DNA of 36,851 nt. It comes from Candidatus Thorarchaeota archaeon (GTDB taxonomy: Archaea > Asgardarchaeota > Thorarchaeia > Thorarchaeales > Thorarchaeaceae). Below are positions 15,548-23,948 of the stretch, one piece after another (positions within the stretch are counted from its first letter, which is position 1; every line of letters starts with the position of its first letter). The stretch covers positions 1-36,851 of the forward strand of contig JAGXOC010000014.1 of assembly GCA_019894665.1 (NCBI GenBank), read 5' to 3'. The notes below the pieces were generated by a model. It had not been told where the DNA came from and did no database searches. It was given only the letters and a program-made list of their open reading frames with translations. The position numbers and the translations under genes are program-made.

Positions 15548-16820
15548 TTCGGGCTATTACTAATTCTCGATTTCTCTTCACAGCGAAATACATTGGAATA
15601 ACGCTGATTGGATAGAGAGTCATCGCGATAGGAAATACAATCACGCCAAATTCGGTCATCGAAGTGAACATTCCCAGACTGAGCATCACTGATGTCAATA
15701 GTGTTCCAGTTTGTCTTGGAAATGTCCACATGACTCTAGTAAGAGCATATGTACGGCCTCTTCTCTTCTGACTAATCTCTTCCATTAAGAGTGAATTATT
15801 AGCTGGCTGAGCCATGTTCGATACAGCTTGGCGAGAAATGTAGAAAACAGCCATCAGGATAAAACCTTCAGGTCGAGGTGAGTGCACTATTCCTATTGTT
15901 AGAATTGGGGCTAAAATATACAAACCTGTGATCATCTTTAGTTTTCCAGTCCGTTCACTCATCAGACCAACAAACAACGCTCCTGACGCAAGGGTCAGGT
16001 TAGCGATAGCTGGCAGACTTCCTAAAACAATCTCGCTGGGGTTGAATGCATCAATGATCCAGAGTACCATATATGGGACAACCATTCCTGAACTGAAACC
16101 CATGATGAGACGACTGACTCCAAACATTGTTGCTGTCTTGGTATCGTTCTTAGCGTCTTGAGTTTGTTCGAGTGGAGCATCGGCTGTATCAACATGATTC
16201 AACATGCCTTGTGTCTTCAACCATCTCTCTGTCATGAATCCGACAATTCCTGCCAAGATTCTAAGAGCACCCATGATGAAGAACAGAATCATATACCTGA
16301 CCACTACAGGGTCGATTCCCGGGAATGCTGTTTCATCAAGTATGAATCCTCCGATGAAGGGACCTGCCACGGCGACAACTGTAGCAATGGCCGTTGTATA
16401 ACCGTATGATTTTGTTCGCTCATCCCCTCTCTTTGTGGCATCAGCTATCAATGCTTGAACAGAAGACATCCGAAAGCCAGATCCAATTCCCGTGGCTGCA
16501 TATAGAACAAGTACAATTATGGGGTCCACTGCGAAGGGAAGGAGTATTATCACTACGCCAGAGAATAGCCCACCGAAAAGGATTGCAGGCCCCCTTCCTT
16601 TTTTGTCACTGAACATACCTGCCGGGAAAACAAATGCGGACTGGACATAGCCTGCCATTGCGACTATTAAGCCATAGAACGCTTCATCAGAACCAATGGA
16701 TAGCACGAAGAGTGGAAGAACAATCGTATTGAATGATTGGGACAATCTGTTCAATGCTGATAATAACGACAGCCTTGCAATCTTTGATGCGTTAGATCCA
16801 TTAGCACTATGCTGTTCCAA
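15531..16820 (-). CDS. MFS transporter
   Basis: This 429-residue polytopic membrane protein has about twelve hydrophobic helices in two halves separated by a hydrophilic loop (near 215-235). The loop after helix 2 reads GMFSDKKGRGPAI, the MFS signature G-x-x-x-D-R/K-x-G-R-x-x, and a related SERTGKLK lies at the equivalent place in the second half. It is a secondary transporter, perhaps a drug or metabolite exporter, with unknown substrate. The start is TTG at 16820, giving a hydrophilic N-terminus before helix 1. It is divergent from the ATPase gene and converges on the GNAT gene with a 17-base overlap. Confidence 0.88.
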   Translation of the reverse strand: MEQHSANGSNASKIARLSLLSALNRLSQSFNTIVLPLFVLSIGSDEAFYGLIVAMAGYVQSAFVFPAGMFSDKKGRGPAILFGGLFSGVVIILLPFAVDPIIVLVLYAATGIGSGFRMSSVQALIADATKRGDERTKSYGYTTAIATVVAVAGPFIGGFILDETAFPGIDPVVVRYMILFFIMGALRILAGIVGFMTERWLKTQGMLNHVDTADAPLEQTQDAKNDTKTATMFGVSRLIMGFSSGMVVPYMVLWIIDAFNPSEIVLGSLPAIANLTLASGALFVGLMSERTGKLKMITGLYILAPILTIGIVHSPRPEGFILMAVFYISRQAVSNMAQPANNSLLMEEISQKRRGRTYALTRVMWTFPRQTGTLLTSVMLSLGMFTSMTEFGVIVFPIAMTLYPISVIPMYFAVKRNRELVIARTTEGL

Positions 16821-16940
16821 TCTGATGTCACATTCCTATACACGACAAAGTTTCGATTCATCCTCCTGATAATCTTTTATCATACAGCTATTGAGTTCGG
16901 TACATTCAAATCATTTCGTCACGATTGTAAATCTGCGTGA

Positions 16941-16957
16941 GGAGGTAGTTTGCTATT
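16941..16957 (+). promoter_or_regulatory. Strong Shine-Dalgarno followed by in-frame ATT
   Basis: GAGGAGG ends at 16945. Nine bases later ATT (16955-16957) lies in the frame of the ATPase, which is open from just after a TAG at 16946-16948. The first ATG of that frame is at 16997, 51 bases beyond the motif. Alternatively TTG at 16950 in another frame encodes an 18-residue peptide ending at 17006, across the ATPase ATG. Confidence 0.5.
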
Positions 16958-16996
16958 ACGCCACTTAGTGACACACCCGCTGATTTTGACACACAG

Positions 16997-18562
16997 ATGT
17001 ATCTAGACATTCTTAGAGAAGACCCTCCTTTGAGGAGATATGTTTCGAGAGGTGATATGCCGGATGATGTTGACATTCCCGGTCCTCACCAAGATGCTGA
17101 CCGAGCCATCTGGCGTGTTGCTCGATTCACAATGAAGGATCATACCCCCAGACTTCAACCAATCCTCGGATCGGCTGGAATGGGAAAGACTCACCTGTAT
17201 TGGGTCATAAAAGAACAAGAAGATATCTTCGCAGCTGGGAACTTTCTTGCTGTCTATGTACCCTCTCCACCTTCTTCTGTTCGAGTACCTCTTCATCTTC
17301 ATGCATGCATTGTTGATGAAGCAGGAGATGAGCTGTTCGAAGAAACAGTGGATATGCTAATCTCGAAATTCGGAGGTGTGAAAGGTGTAACACATGAGAT
17401 CTATGACTACACCTACGCAATGGAACGACTTCTGGTGGATTATCCTGGGATATCTTCAGATGCAGTCAAAGCATTGCTTCGGTACCGGCTTGATCCTGCC
17501 ACACGAGACCTTGCTAGAAGGTGGTTACTTGGAGATGCCCTCAGTGAGCAGGAACTCCAACGGTTGGGAGTAAGAACAATCCTCGACGAAGATGATGTAA
17601 CAATGGCTATGCTCAAGATTCTTGCTGAAGGTTCAGAGAGACCGATCGTTCTGTTTATTGACGAGATGGAGGGTCCGTACAATGCATATGGAGAGGATGC
17701 GGAACGACACTTCCTTGAAATCTTGAAACGCCTCTATAATGAAACGAAAAACGTAGTTATTATTGCTTCATGCTTGTCAGAGATTTGGGACCGTATATAC
17801 GCCATAGCCGATGGTCCCATGAAATCTAGAATGGAGGCACCGGTCCATCTCAGACCATTCTCAAGGGACGATGTTGCTTCCTTTGTGTCTGAGACTATGA
17901 ACAAATATTGGCGACAGCAGAACATCGAACCACCACCAGACCAGCTGTACCCGTACACTGCAGAAGACATTGAAATAGCTTTCAAAAAGAGCGAGGGTAA
18001 TCCCCGCGAAGCAATCCGATATCTGATTCCTCGATTGGATGAGATACTGTTCGACAAAGTAGATGTAGAAGTCGCTCCGCAAGAGGATTATGTTATCAAG
18101 TTGACATCAACGGTTGTTATGAACTCTATAGTGGAAGCAATCATCCTTGCAGCCAACCCTCTTGGTATCGAGGTTGAACTACAGGTCTCCGGAACAGGAA
18201 CGCAGAAACAACAAGCAGCTATTGTCGAATTGAACAAAGACGGTGTAACTCAATACGTCGGTATCGATCTACCTAACGTGAAAGATTGGGATAGAAGTGG
18301 CGGAGTTGCAGCATTCTATTCAGCAAAGCGTCTTAAGAAAGTCCTAGATGCTAAAGCAGTCAAAGCTATCATTATTGCTATTCCTGCCGCAACGAAGGGT
18401 GCAAAGTTTGAAGCATTATCAGCAGAGCTAGGTTCCAAGATGTTAGCTCTTCGATTTGAAGAAGAAACCGCTACCGCCTTTATACGTGACACTGCAGAGA
18501 GTATTCTACCCCACGGTTACGCTGAATCATTCACAGGTCTTGTTGATACTTTGTTTGACTAG
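16997..18562 (+). CDS. AAA+/STAND-like P-loop ATPase with unassigned C-terminal domain
   Basis: This is a 521-residue protein from the first ATG. The N-terminal ATPase has Walker A GSAGMGKTH (about 55-63) and Walker B IVLFIDEME (about 215-223). It also has a sensor-1-like VVIIASC and a sensor-2-like GNPREAIR (near 335), a set resembling Orc1/Cdc6 and archaeal STAND ATPases. The C-terminal ~150 residues form an alpha/beta domain (AAIVELNKDG, YVGIDLPN, KAIIIAIPA) that I cannot place; a nuclease-like or nucleotide-binding fold is only a guess. No transmembrane helix is seen. An ATP-driven switch acting on DNA or protein is the most that can be inferred. The ribosome binding site lies 51 bases before this ATG, so translation may start at a non-AUG codon near 16955, adding 14 residues. 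The last four bases overlap the convergent surface-protein gene. Confidence 0.82.
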   Translation: MYLDILREDPPLRRYVSRGDMPDDVDIPGPHQDADRAIWRVARFTMKDHTPRLQPILGSAGMGKTHLYWVIKEQEDIFAAGNFLAVYVPSPPSSVRVPLHLHACIVDEAGDELFEETVDMLISKFGGVKGVTHEIYDYTYAMERLLVDYPGISSDAVKALLRYRLDPATRDLARRWLLGDALSEQELQRLGVRTILDEDDVTMAMLKILAEGSERPIVLFIDEMEGPYNAYGEDAERHFLEILKRLYNETKNVVIIASCLSEIWDRIYAIADGPMKSRMEAPVHLRPFSRDDVASFVSETMNKYWRQQNIEPPPDQLYPYTAEDIEIAFKKSEGNPREAIRYLIPRLDEILFDKVDVEVAPQEDYVIKLTSTVVMNSIVEAIILAANPLGIEVELQVSGTGTQKQQAAIVELNKDGVTQYVGIDLPNVKDWDRSGGVAAFYSAKRLKKVLDAKAVKAIIIAIPAATKGAKFEALSAELGSKMLALRFEEETATAFIRDTAESILPHGYAESFTGLVDTLFD

Positions 18563-19665
18563 TGAAATCTTCTCCGATAGTACCAGATGGCGAACAGAAA
18601 AACTCCACCGCCTCCAGCTGCAAGCCCTCCAATACCCAGATTGAAGTTGAAAATATCTCGCTGAAGTTCGCGATATTCTATCCACGGATCTGTGAATGAT
18701 AACCTCAATGAAACTACACTTTCGGGATTTTCTGCAAAGAGGTCAGTTTCAAAGTTCAATTCTTCATTTCCAAAGGTGTCAAAAAAAATGTAGAGGTCAG
18801 GTTCCCAAGAGCCAATGTCAATCCAAAAGTTATAACGATGTCCACTCTCACATGCGAAAATTCCACTGCATGAATAATTGGCGATGGTCCAAAGATAGAG
18901 GACCTCCTGGTCTTCTTCTCCAATATCTTCGAAATCAATGATGTATGCTGTCAGTGATGGGTAGGGTTCGATATAAGGCAGACCGAGAATTCCTACGAAC
19001 AAGTCAGTAGTATTGCCTTTGTTGTAAATCATGAAGTAAAGTTCATCACTGGTGCTAAAGGTGCTATAGGAAATGTATTCCGCAACAACGCGTGAATTAC
19101 CGCTGCTCTCGAAGCGGAAAAGGTATGGATTGGTACTTTGGAAATATGTGATTGAGATTGTATTAGATTGAGGGTCAACAATATCATCAATATCAAAGAT
19201 GGAGGTGTATTGAAAATCGATACTGTCCACTGAAGAAAATGTGATGTTGTACACTGCATCATCCACTTGGTCTAGGTTTTTCACAGCAACAACATACTTG
19301 TCATGACCTGACGCATCGAAATTTAGTCGACAAGTGTAATTGTCACTCGTTCCACAACTAGCGAGAGCACCGGTGCCGTATGAATAGTCTTCATACGCGA
19401 AGATTTTGATTGATAGCTGAGGCCATCCAGTTGAACCTACAAATTCAAGGACCGATGCATTGACTTCTAAGGATATGGCATCTTCACCATGAATCCAGAG
19501 AACGTAGTATTGAGACGTGTCGGCATTGATGCCCTCCAGATCATAGTCTATGATATTGATACTAGAAGCCGCGGCGTTGTTCACAATTGCAGGCACAATG
19601 AGAATTGCTACTATGATAGAAATGACGAACAAGCTTGAATATCTTCTAACACTTCGAATGGCCAT
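18559..19665 (-). CDS. Surface protein with signal peptide and GIGG-TM-RRRFH tail
   Basis: This 368-residue protein has no recognised family. The N-terminus is basic (RSVRRYSS), then a hydrophobic helix and NAAASS, consistent with a signal peptide. The ectodomain is beta-rich and acidic, with sequons, several cysteines (CGTSDNYTC and CSGIFAC) that could form disulfides, and segments reminiscent of pre-peptidase C-terminal beta-sandwich domains. The C-terminus has GIGG, a glycine-rich hydrophobic helix and YYRRRFH, so it is probably membrane-anchored and exposed outside. It lies 26 bases downstream of the signal peptidase gene on the same strand and probably shares its transcript. The tail matches that of the protein at 5210-6088. 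Confidence 0.78.
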   Translation of the reverse strand: MAIRSVRRYSSLFVISIIVAILIVPAIVNNAAASSINIIDYDLEGINADTSQYYVLWIHGEDAISLEVNASVLEFVGSTGWPQLSIKIFAYEDYSYGTGALASCGTSDNYTCRLNFDASGHDKYVVAVKNLDQVDDAVYNITFSSVDSIDFQYTSIFDIDDIVDPQSNTISITYFQSTNPYLFRFESSGNSRVVAEYISYSTFSTSDELYFMIYNKGNTTDLFVGILGLPYIEPYPSLTAYIIDFEDIGEEDQEVLYLWTIANYSCSGIFACESGHRYNFWIDIGSWEPDLYIFFDTFGNEELNFETDLFAENPESVVSLRLSFTDPWIEYRELQRDIFNFNLGIGGLAAGGGGVFLFAIWYYRRRFH

Positions 19666-19691
19666 GGTTTCAGAGTTAGAAGAACCCCCAT

Positions 19692-20273
19692 TTAGGCATT
19701 GAGGGCATTGTTTTCGGGCTCAGACATACCTTCCTCGACTTCCTTTTCTACTTCTTTCTTAAATATGAACTCGGGGATGACCATTATCAGGATGAGTAGA
19801 AAAACTACCACCGGTAGGACACCAGGTGTCTGTAGAAAAAGTGTGATATTTCCTATCCACGGTATTGCGGCCACAACAACTCCCACAATGTCATCATAGG
19901 TCCGATAGAAAGGATCTGCCTGGTTATTGTTATCCCCTTGAGTATAATATCTATATTCTTCGTCAACATATTCTCGTTGGATCACTCGGTGCACCACAGG
20001 TGCCTGAGAGTGCCAATCGGCGTTGTATACAATGATATCCCCAACATGGACATCTTCTGGGGCTTGCCTTTGTAGAACAAGAAGATGGCCCCGTTCGAGA
20101 GTGGGTGACATAGACTCACTTGTTACTACCACAAGAGGCGATGAGGTCCCCATTGCGATCGTGAAAATTCCATATCCGGCAAATGTGACCCCGACGATGA
20201 GCACAACAAAGAATACTGTCTTCCCGTACTCAGGCCATTTGTTCCAATTGAGTTTTTGACGAATTTTCTCCAA
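19692..20273 (-). CDS. Signal peptidase I, archaeal/ER (Sec11) type
   Basis: This membrane protease removes signal peptides from exported proteins. The 193-residue protein has an N-terminal helix (about 19-41), then the catalytic TSESMSP with nucleophile Ser54. His95 (VVHRV) replaces the bacterial lysine, marking the Sec11/archaeal type, and the acidic residue is in TQGDNNNQADP (Asp114 or Asp120). A second hydrophobic helix lies at about 152-170, followed by an acidic tail. The start is TTG at 20273, with GGCGAGAG upstream. A TATA-like GTTTTATTAAAC lies 35-46 bases before it, separating it from the orphan gene upstream. The next gene downstream encodes a protein with a signal peptide. Confidence 0.94.
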   Translation of the reverse strand: MEKIRQKLNWNKWPEYGKTVFFVVLIVGVTFAGYGIFTIAMGTSSPLVVVTSESMSPTLERGHLLVLQRQAPEDVHVGDIIVYNADWHSQAPVVHRVIQREYVDEEYRYYTQGDNNNQADPFYRTYDDIVGVVVAAIPWIGNITLFLQTPGVLPVVVFLLILIMVIPEFIFKKEVEKEVEEGMSEPENNALNA

Positions 20274-20307
20274 TGTTCTCTCGCCTAGTGAGTTCTGGAA
20301 TTCGGGT

Positions 20308-20319
20308 GTTTAATAAAAC
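20308..20319 (-). promoter_or_regulatory. TATA-like box of the signal peptidase operon
   Basis: On the minus strand GTTTTATTAAAC lies 35-46 bases before the TTG at 20273. Initiation about 25 bases downstream would leave a leader of roughly 15 bases. It suggests the signal peptidase and surface-protein genes start their own transcript. Confidence 0.4.
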
Positions 20320-20330
20320 TGACGAATGCT

Positions 20331-20825
20331 TCATGAATATCTTCTTGTAACATTTCCGACTAGACCAAGAACATCCACAGCCTCGCCCTTCAAGTCTGGC
20401 TTCCAGTTTTGAACGTCCCTTACATGATCGGCTCCCGCTTCTGCAATCAGGAATCGCTCAAGGATACGGAGATTTTGTTCATCCATCTCTGCTGCTTTCA
20501 TTGCATCCCGCCCGGATGGATAACCACTCTTTGGTGTTTCAGATGTAGCATTGAGATACCAGAAGTTTCTGATTATTTTGACTGCTATAACTCGTGCAGG
20601 GCAATTTTGAATCTTCTCTTCGAATAATACAGTATCACCAGTTTGAATCTCGCTATCACCAGGACGAACTTCTCCGTGCATATCAATGATACTCTCATTG
20701 TATTCGTACAATACTTTCGTCGCTGCTTTCCTCAGGACATCAAGTGATGTGTCTACGACTATTCCCTCTTCTGCGTCTAATGTTTCACAATGCTCGTCCA
20801 TAACAAATCCATATTGAATTAGCAT
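20331..20825 (-). CDS. Protein of unknown function
   Basis: This is a 164-residue soluble protein that I do not recognise. The first half is beta-rich with acidic segments (DAEEGIVVDT, GEIQTGD-like turns). The middle strand GDTVLFEEK..PARVIAVKIIRNFWYLN is the most distinctive stretch. It is followed by an amphipathic helical region (KAAEMDEQNLRILERFLIAEAGADHVRDVQNW). The conserved look and normal codon pattern support a real gene. An internal start at the ninth residue (MDEHCETL) is possible. No signal peptide or membrane segment is present. It lies 57 bases upstream of the signal peptidase gene and is divergent from the persulfide dioxygenase. Confidence 0.65.
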   Translation of the reverse strand: MLIQYGFVMDEHCETLDAEEGIVVDTSLDVLRKAATKVLYEYNESIIDMHGEVRPGDSEIQTGDTVLFEEKIQNCPARVIAVKIIRNFWYLNATSETPKSGYPSGRDAMKAAEMDEQNLRILERFLIAEAGADHVRDVQNWKPDLKGEAVDVLGLVGNVTRRYS

Positions 20826-20914
20826 CTGTTTAATCTTTTCCTACCGAGTAAACTACTATCAACACCTCACTTCTTAAAAGCCAGTTCACCAAATTTGATG
20901 AAGTGAACTCTGAG

Positions 20915-22294
20915 ATGAAGATAAGAACCATAAAATCCGAAGGGATTGCAGCTCTTTCGTATTTCGTTAGTTCCGGAAGAGAAGCCATGGTTGTTGATCC
21001 CCGTAGAGATGCTTCGATCTACAAACATTTTGCCGATGAAGAGGGTGTTGAGATCACACACATTTTTGAGACTCACAGAAATGAGGACTATGTCATAGGG
21101 TCTCTCGAACTGAAGGCAATGGTCCCAGAGGCTCGAATCGGACATTCGAATCAAACTAATTTCCGGTATGGTGACAACAGTTTAGCAGATGGTGAGACCT
21201 TTACAATTGGGAAAATGAGCATCACCTGCCTTCAGACTCCTGGTCATACTGATGATAGTATATGCTATGTTGTTGCAGACCGAACTGTTGGACCTGACCC
21301 AATTGTTGCTTTCACCGGCGACACATTGTTTGTGAATGAAGTGGGCCGAACAGATCTAGTCGACCTGAAGAAACATGAAGAGATGTCAAGAAAGCTCTAC
21401 AATAGTCTTAATCAGATACTTCTTCCTCTTGGTGATGGTGTTATTATACATCCCGGTCATGGAGCTGGGTCTGTATGTGGAAAGGATATCGGTGACCGCG
21501 AGTTCTCAACAATAGGTTTTGAGAAAGCAAACAATGCTTGGTTAGGTATGAGTGAGGATGTATTTGTGGCATCGAAAGTTCGCCAACGTCTCACTCGTGC
21601 TTTATACTTCAAACATTGTGAACATCTGAATACAATAGGTCCTCCAATTATCGCTGATCTTCCTGAGCCTCAAGAACTTGACATTGAATCGTTCAGCAAA
21701 ATGTTGGAGGACGATGGTCATCGTGCTCTTGATATTCGTCCAGCTGCTGAGTTTCTGAAACGCCATATACCCCGTTCGATTAGCATCAAACTCAAGATCA
21801 TGGGATGGTTGGCTGGATGGGCCTTGCGACCTGAACAGACATTCTCCATAATTCTCAGTATTGATGGTGATGATTTGGTCTTAGCAAAGGCCATGCTTCA
21901 TCGAATTGGATATGACAATATTCTAGGTTTCTTAAGAAATGGAGTTAACCAATGGTCTGCTAGTGGACGTGAAACTGACTCCATTGAAGTATTGTCACTC
22001 GATGAATTTGGAGCCAAGCAGACACGACGTGAGGTTGTTGTTATTGATGTTCGCGAACCCCATGAGTATGACAAAGAGCGTATTGAAGACTCAGTCTCGT
22101 CCCCCATGACTGGATTTGAGGAAAAAGCAAAGGATTTCATGGCGGCGGGTCCTACTGTAATTTTGTGTCCTGTAGGAAACAGGAGTACAACAGCAGCTAG
22201 TATTCTCAAACACAAAGGTGTGGATGATATTGCTGTCAGCTTAGATGGGCTAAAAGCATGGAAAGCCTTTGATTATCCATTGGAAATAGATTGA
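20915..22294 (+). CDS. CstB-like persulfide dioxygenase-rhodanese fusion
   Basis: This 459-residue cytosolic protein has the same three-part layout as CstB. An N-terminal metallo-beta-lactamase domain has the ETHE1-type mononuclear iron ligands His54 (ETHRNED), His111 (TPGHTDD) and Asp136 (TGDTLF); the other MBL histidines are replaced, as in one-metal persulfide dioxygenases. A first rhodanese domain (about 260-345) lacks the catalytic cysteine. A second rhodanese domain has the active loop CPVGNRS with Cys418. Such enzymes oxidise thiol persulfides to sulfite and pass sulfur to thiosulfate. The carrier thiol here is unknown. The ATG at 20915 is chosen because AAGTGA lies eight bases upstream; the track's GTG at 20903 overlaps that motif. 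It is followed 15 bases later by a gamma-glutamyltranspeptidase, probably in one operon. Confidence 0.9.
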   Translation: MKIRTIKSEGIAALSYFVSSGREAMVVDPRRDASIYKHFADEEGVEITHIFETHRNEDYVIGSLELKAMVPEARIGHSNQTNFRYGDNSLADGETFTIGKMSITCLQTPGHTDDSICYVVADRTVGPDPIVAFTGDTLFVNEVGRTDLVDLKKHEEMSRKLYNSLNQILLPLGDGVIIHPGHGAGSVCGKDIGDREFSTIGFEKANNAWLGMSEDVFVASKVRQRLTRALYFKHCEHLNTIGPPIIADLPEPQELDIESFSKMLEDDGHRALDIRPAAEFLKRHIPRSISIKLKIMGWLAGWALRPEQTFSIILSIDGDDLVLAKAMLHRIGYDNILGFLRNGVNQWSASGRETDSIEVLSLDEFGAKQTRREVVVIDVREPHEYDKERIEDSVSSPMTGFEEKAKDFMAAGPTVILCPVGNRSTTAASILKHKGVDDIAVSLDGLKAWKAFDYPLEID

Positions 22295-22309
22295 ACCTGA
22301 ATGGAGTGA

Positions 22310-23902
22310 ATGAAATTGTATTGGGGAAGACCAACGGGTCGTTCTGATGTAATCGCACGAGATGGAGTCGTGGCCTCCTCCCAACCTCTGGCTACTCAAG
22401 CTGGTTTGGAAGTCATCAGAAAAGGAGGTAATGCTATCGATGCTGCAGTCGCCACAGCAGCTGTTCTTGATGTTGTTGAACCCTTCAGCACAGGATGTGG
22501 TGGTGACGCTTTCACGTTAATTCATCTATCAGGAAAGTCTCAACCCCTGAGCTACAATGGCTCTGGCCGATCTGGATCGCTCGTTTCTCTGCAGGAACTT
22601 CTTGATCTCGGATGGACAAGTATGCCTGCTCGTGGTGGTCCTCCAGTCACTGTTCCAGGTGCACTTCATCTTTGGAGTCATGTCATTGAGAAGCATGGCG
22701 CACTTGAATTGAAGGAAGTACTTGCCCCTGCAATCCATTATGCTAGGAACGGGTTTCCAGTATCACCCCTCATCGGACAAAGTTGGAAATGGATTCCTGG
22801 AGTTCTCAAGAATGACGCCGCTCGTGAGATTTACGCACCCAATGGAGAAACTCCTAGTGTGGGTCAGATAATGAAGAACAAGGATCTCGCTGACACATTC
22901 GAGAGTGTGGCAAAAGAAGGACCTGACGCTTTCTATTCAGGAAAAATTGCCGAATCCATTGTCAATACAGTACAAGAGCATGGAGGTTTCCTAACATTAG
23001 AAGATCTGACTGCTCACAAAACAGAAGAAACCAAGCCAATTTCAGTTTCATATCGAGGTGTTGATGTCTTCGAGCACCCCCCCAATGGCCAAGGATTTGC
23101 CGCGCTCTCAATGTTGAACATAATGGAGACCTTTGATTTCTCGAAATACAATCCCCTAAGCACTGAGAGATATCATCTAATGATTGAGGCGAAGAAACTA
23201 GCCTATGCCGACCTGCACCAGCACAATGCTGACCCAAAGTTCTATGATGTGCCGCTGGAAAAACTTCTTGCGAAACCATATGCCAAGGAGAGAGCAAAGA
23301 CCATTGATACCAAGAGAGCCATGAGCGGCTATACTCCAGGTCTCAACTTGGGTCATGACACTGTCTATCTCGCCACTGCTGATGGTGAGGGCAATGCTGT
23401 GTCATTCATCAACAGTCTCTACATGGGCATCGGAAGTGGCCTCGTTGCTCCTGGAACTGGAATAAAGCTACAGAACCGGGGTGAGCTGTTCTCTCTTGAT
23501 TCAACGCATCCAAACTGCTATGCTCCCAAGAAACTACCATTCCACACGATAATCCCTGGAGCACTGTATAAAGACAAAAAGCTGATGGGCGTATTTGGAA
23601 TCATGGGTGGCGCACATCAATCTCAGGCACATGCTCAATTCGTGAGCAATGTGATCGACTATGGAATGGGTCCTCAGGAAGCACTTGATTATCCACGATT
23701 CGATCATGACCATGAAACTAACAAGGTCGGGTTGGAGAACGGTATTCCTCCTCATATACAGGGTGAACTTCGAAAGCGTGGCCACAACCTCGTTCATGAA
23801 ACCACTACTTATTTTGGTGGAGGCCAAGCCATTCTCAGACTTGATGATGCATGGATTGCAGGCTCAGACTGTAGAAAAGATGGGCAAGCAGCAGGTTTCT
23901 AA
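22310..23902 (+). CDS. ggt: Gamma-glutamyltranspeptidase family protein
   Basis: This 530-residue Ntn-hydrolase precursor has the N-terminal GVVASSQPLATQAG, GGNAIDAAVA and the GGDAF block. The autocleavage nucleophile is Thr351 in GHDTVYLATAD, preceding the small subunit, and a substrate-binding GGAHQSQ lies later. GGTs hydrolyse or transfer the gamma-glutamyl group of glutathione-like peptides. The closest architecture may be the non-secreted archaeal/bacterial branch, because there is no signal peptide: the protein starts MKLYWGRPTGR. It would therefore act inside the cell unless exported otherwise. GGAGTGA lies right before the ATG. Context with a persulfide dioxygenase suggests thiol or gamma-glutamyl compound breakdown, which is inference since most archaea lack glutathione. 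Confidence 0.93.
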   Translation: MKLYWGRPTGRSDVIARDGVVASSQPLATQAGLEVIRKGGNAIDAAVATAAVLDVVEPFSTGCGGDAFTLIHLSGKSQPLSYNGSGRSGSLVSLQELLDLGWTSMPARGGPPVTVPGALHLWSHVIEKHGALELKEVLAPAIHYARNGFPVSPLIGQSWKWIPGVLKNDAAREIYAPNGETPSVGQIMKNKDLADTFESVAKEGPDAFYSGKIAESIVNTVQEHGGFLTLEDLTAHKTEETKPISVSYRGVDVFEHPPNGQGFAALSMLNIMETFDFSKYNPLSTERYHLMIEAKKLAYADLHQHNADPKFYDVPLEKLLAKPYAKERAKTIDTKRAMSGYTPGLNLGHDTVYLATADGEGNAVSFINSLYMGIGSGLVAPGTGIKLQNRGELFSLDSTHPNCYAPKKLPFHTIIPGALYKDKKLMGVFGIMGGAHQSQAHAQFVSNVIDYGMGPQEALDYPRFDHDHETNKVGLENGIPPHIQGELRKRGHNLVHETTTYFGGGQAILRLDDAWIAGSDCRKDGQAAGF

Positions 23903-23948
23903 TAGTCTTTTAAGTCACTGAATTCATCATTGCACTGGTGTGAGGTTC

